Shown here: piece by piece, positions 63,504 through 64,000 of the stretch | Numbering within the stretch: position 1 is the first letter of the stretch | Layout of the letters: the number at the start of each line of letters is the position of its first letter | NCBI GenBank assembly: GCA_002049455.2 | Contig: KV918850.1 | Coordinates: forward strand, 186,001-250,000 | Source of the DNA: Porphyra umbilicalis | Lineage: Eukaryota > Rhodophyta > Bangiophyceae > Bangiales > Bangiaceae | Length of the DNA: 64,000 nt | Direction: 5' to 3' | The notes under the pieces: model-generated | Told to the model about the DNA's origin: nothing | The model's input: only the letters and a program-made list of their open reading frames with translations | Database searches by the model: none | Made by a program: the position numbers and the translations under genes

Positions 63504-63839
63504 TCAAGTTGTTTGCTCTGTGATAAAGGCTGCATACCAAAGAAAACAAAAAGGTCCAGACGAGTATTTTTGTAGGTCCATCAACTGCGCAAGCGTGGAG
63601 GGTATCCCCATCCCCCCAAAGTGCTCGGCCGCATGGCTACTGTACGCGTCACTTCCATACAGCAGGTCCGACGCCTCGTAGTCCACGCCGTGAACGTCAT
63701 GCTCAAACACAGCGTCAAACACCTCAACAGCAGCACCACTCGACACGTCTCCGTCAAGGCCGTCCATTCTGTTGGCGACGCGCCACAGCAGCGCGGATCC
63801 AAGCACTTTCTGCCTCGGGCCAGGCAGACCAGACCACAA
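63504..63839 (-). CDS. Unknown 111-aa ORF, convergent with the helicase gene
   Basis: The frame reads ALLWRVANRMDGLDGDVSSG, then FDAVFEHDVHGVDYEASDLL and YSSHAAEHFGGMGIPSTLAQ. This normal-complexity, acidic composition is unlike the surrounding GC-driven open frames and suggests a real protein or 3' exon. No family is recognised. The start is uncertain (ATG at 63,837-63,839 assumed); an upstream exon beyond 63,850 is possible. Its stop lies 8 bp from the helicase stop, so the transcripts must overlap at their 3' ends. Confidence 0.4.
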   Translation of the reverse strand: MWSGLPGPRQKVLGSALLWRVANRMDGLDGDVSSGAAVEVFDAVFEHDVHGVDYEASDLLYGSDAYSSHAAEHFGGMGIPSTLAQLMDLQKYSSGPFCFLWYAAFITEQTT

Positions 63840-64000
63840 CGAGCAGCGGGGACTACGCTGCGTGACGAACTTTCAGCTAACGAATGAATGTGTGTCAGTT
63901 ACCGTACGCATACAAAGAACAAGAGCACAGCAAGCAGAGCAAAAAGCAACGATGGCCCGAAAGAAGACAATGATGACGTACCCAATGTTCTTGACCTGCC

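Overview
This is a nuclear window from a GC-rich eukaryote, most plausibly an alga. A red alga such as Porphyra/Pyropia would fit, but that is inference and not shown by the sequence. The eukaryotic evidence is an HSP90 ending in MEDVD, a kinesin-5 motor, GT-AG introns, and plant/alga-type class II transposons (PIF/Harbinger with a Myb/NAM-type partner, hAT, KDZ). Only the first ~5 kb looks like ordinary host gene space. Nearly everything else is mobile or repetitive DNA. Long homopolymers (C/G runs of 8-20) repeatedly coincide with frame changes, so some frameshifts may be assembly errors.

Layout. 1-798: 3' end of a cytosolic HSP90 gene (+). About 2.2-5.25 kb: kinesin-5 (-), convergent with HSP90, motor domain intact, Ala-rich stalk in another frame after a C8 run. 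6.0-16.5 kb: a small TIR element (6018-7287, TA flanks) whose right half plus flank has been amplified into exactly 13 head-to-tail ~741-bp units (6838-16468). 19.2-22.7 kb: an unrecognised low-complexity gene or pseudogene (+) with a probable 54-nt intron, in-frame stops and a 134-bp tandem duplication. 23.8-25.0 kb: a compact Harbinger-type DDE transposase (-). 25.73-25.98 kb: a 253-bp MITE.

26,736-41,503: the centrepiece, a candidate complete 14.8-kb PIF/Harbinger transposon. It has 27-bp TIRs (25/27 matching), a TAA target-site duplication, and subterminal CGTTGGC/GCCAACG motifs at both ends, including a perfect 34-bp-arm hairpin. Its two expected genes converge: a DDE transposase (31,542-33,404 +) and a Myb-like/NAM-associated protein (33,974-36,397 -) broken by one in-frame TGA. 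About 3.7 kb of stop-poor, GC-rich higher-order minisatellite sits between the left end and the transposase. A complete hAT transposon (36,788-40,579; 8-bp TSD CACGAGAC; intact DUF659/hATC transposase) is nested inside it.

41.7-64 kb: a solo end of the 6-kb element family; a 1,197-aa KDZ-type transposase with a SWIM-like finger (45,536-49,129 -); an unrecognised small gene (50,235-50,846 -); a ~400-bp MITE (51,599-52,001); a frame-fragmented Ala/Gly-rich plus-strand region (52.1-57.3 kb); a 666-aa protein with a 2OG-Fe(II)-dioxygenase-like C-terminus (57,457-59,457 -); and a PIF1-like helicase with one clear 142-nt intron (62,028-63,495 +), convergent with a short unknown ORF. The window reads as a transposon-accumulating segment beside host genes, with nesting that gives relative ages: Harbinger insertion first, hAT into Harbinger later.
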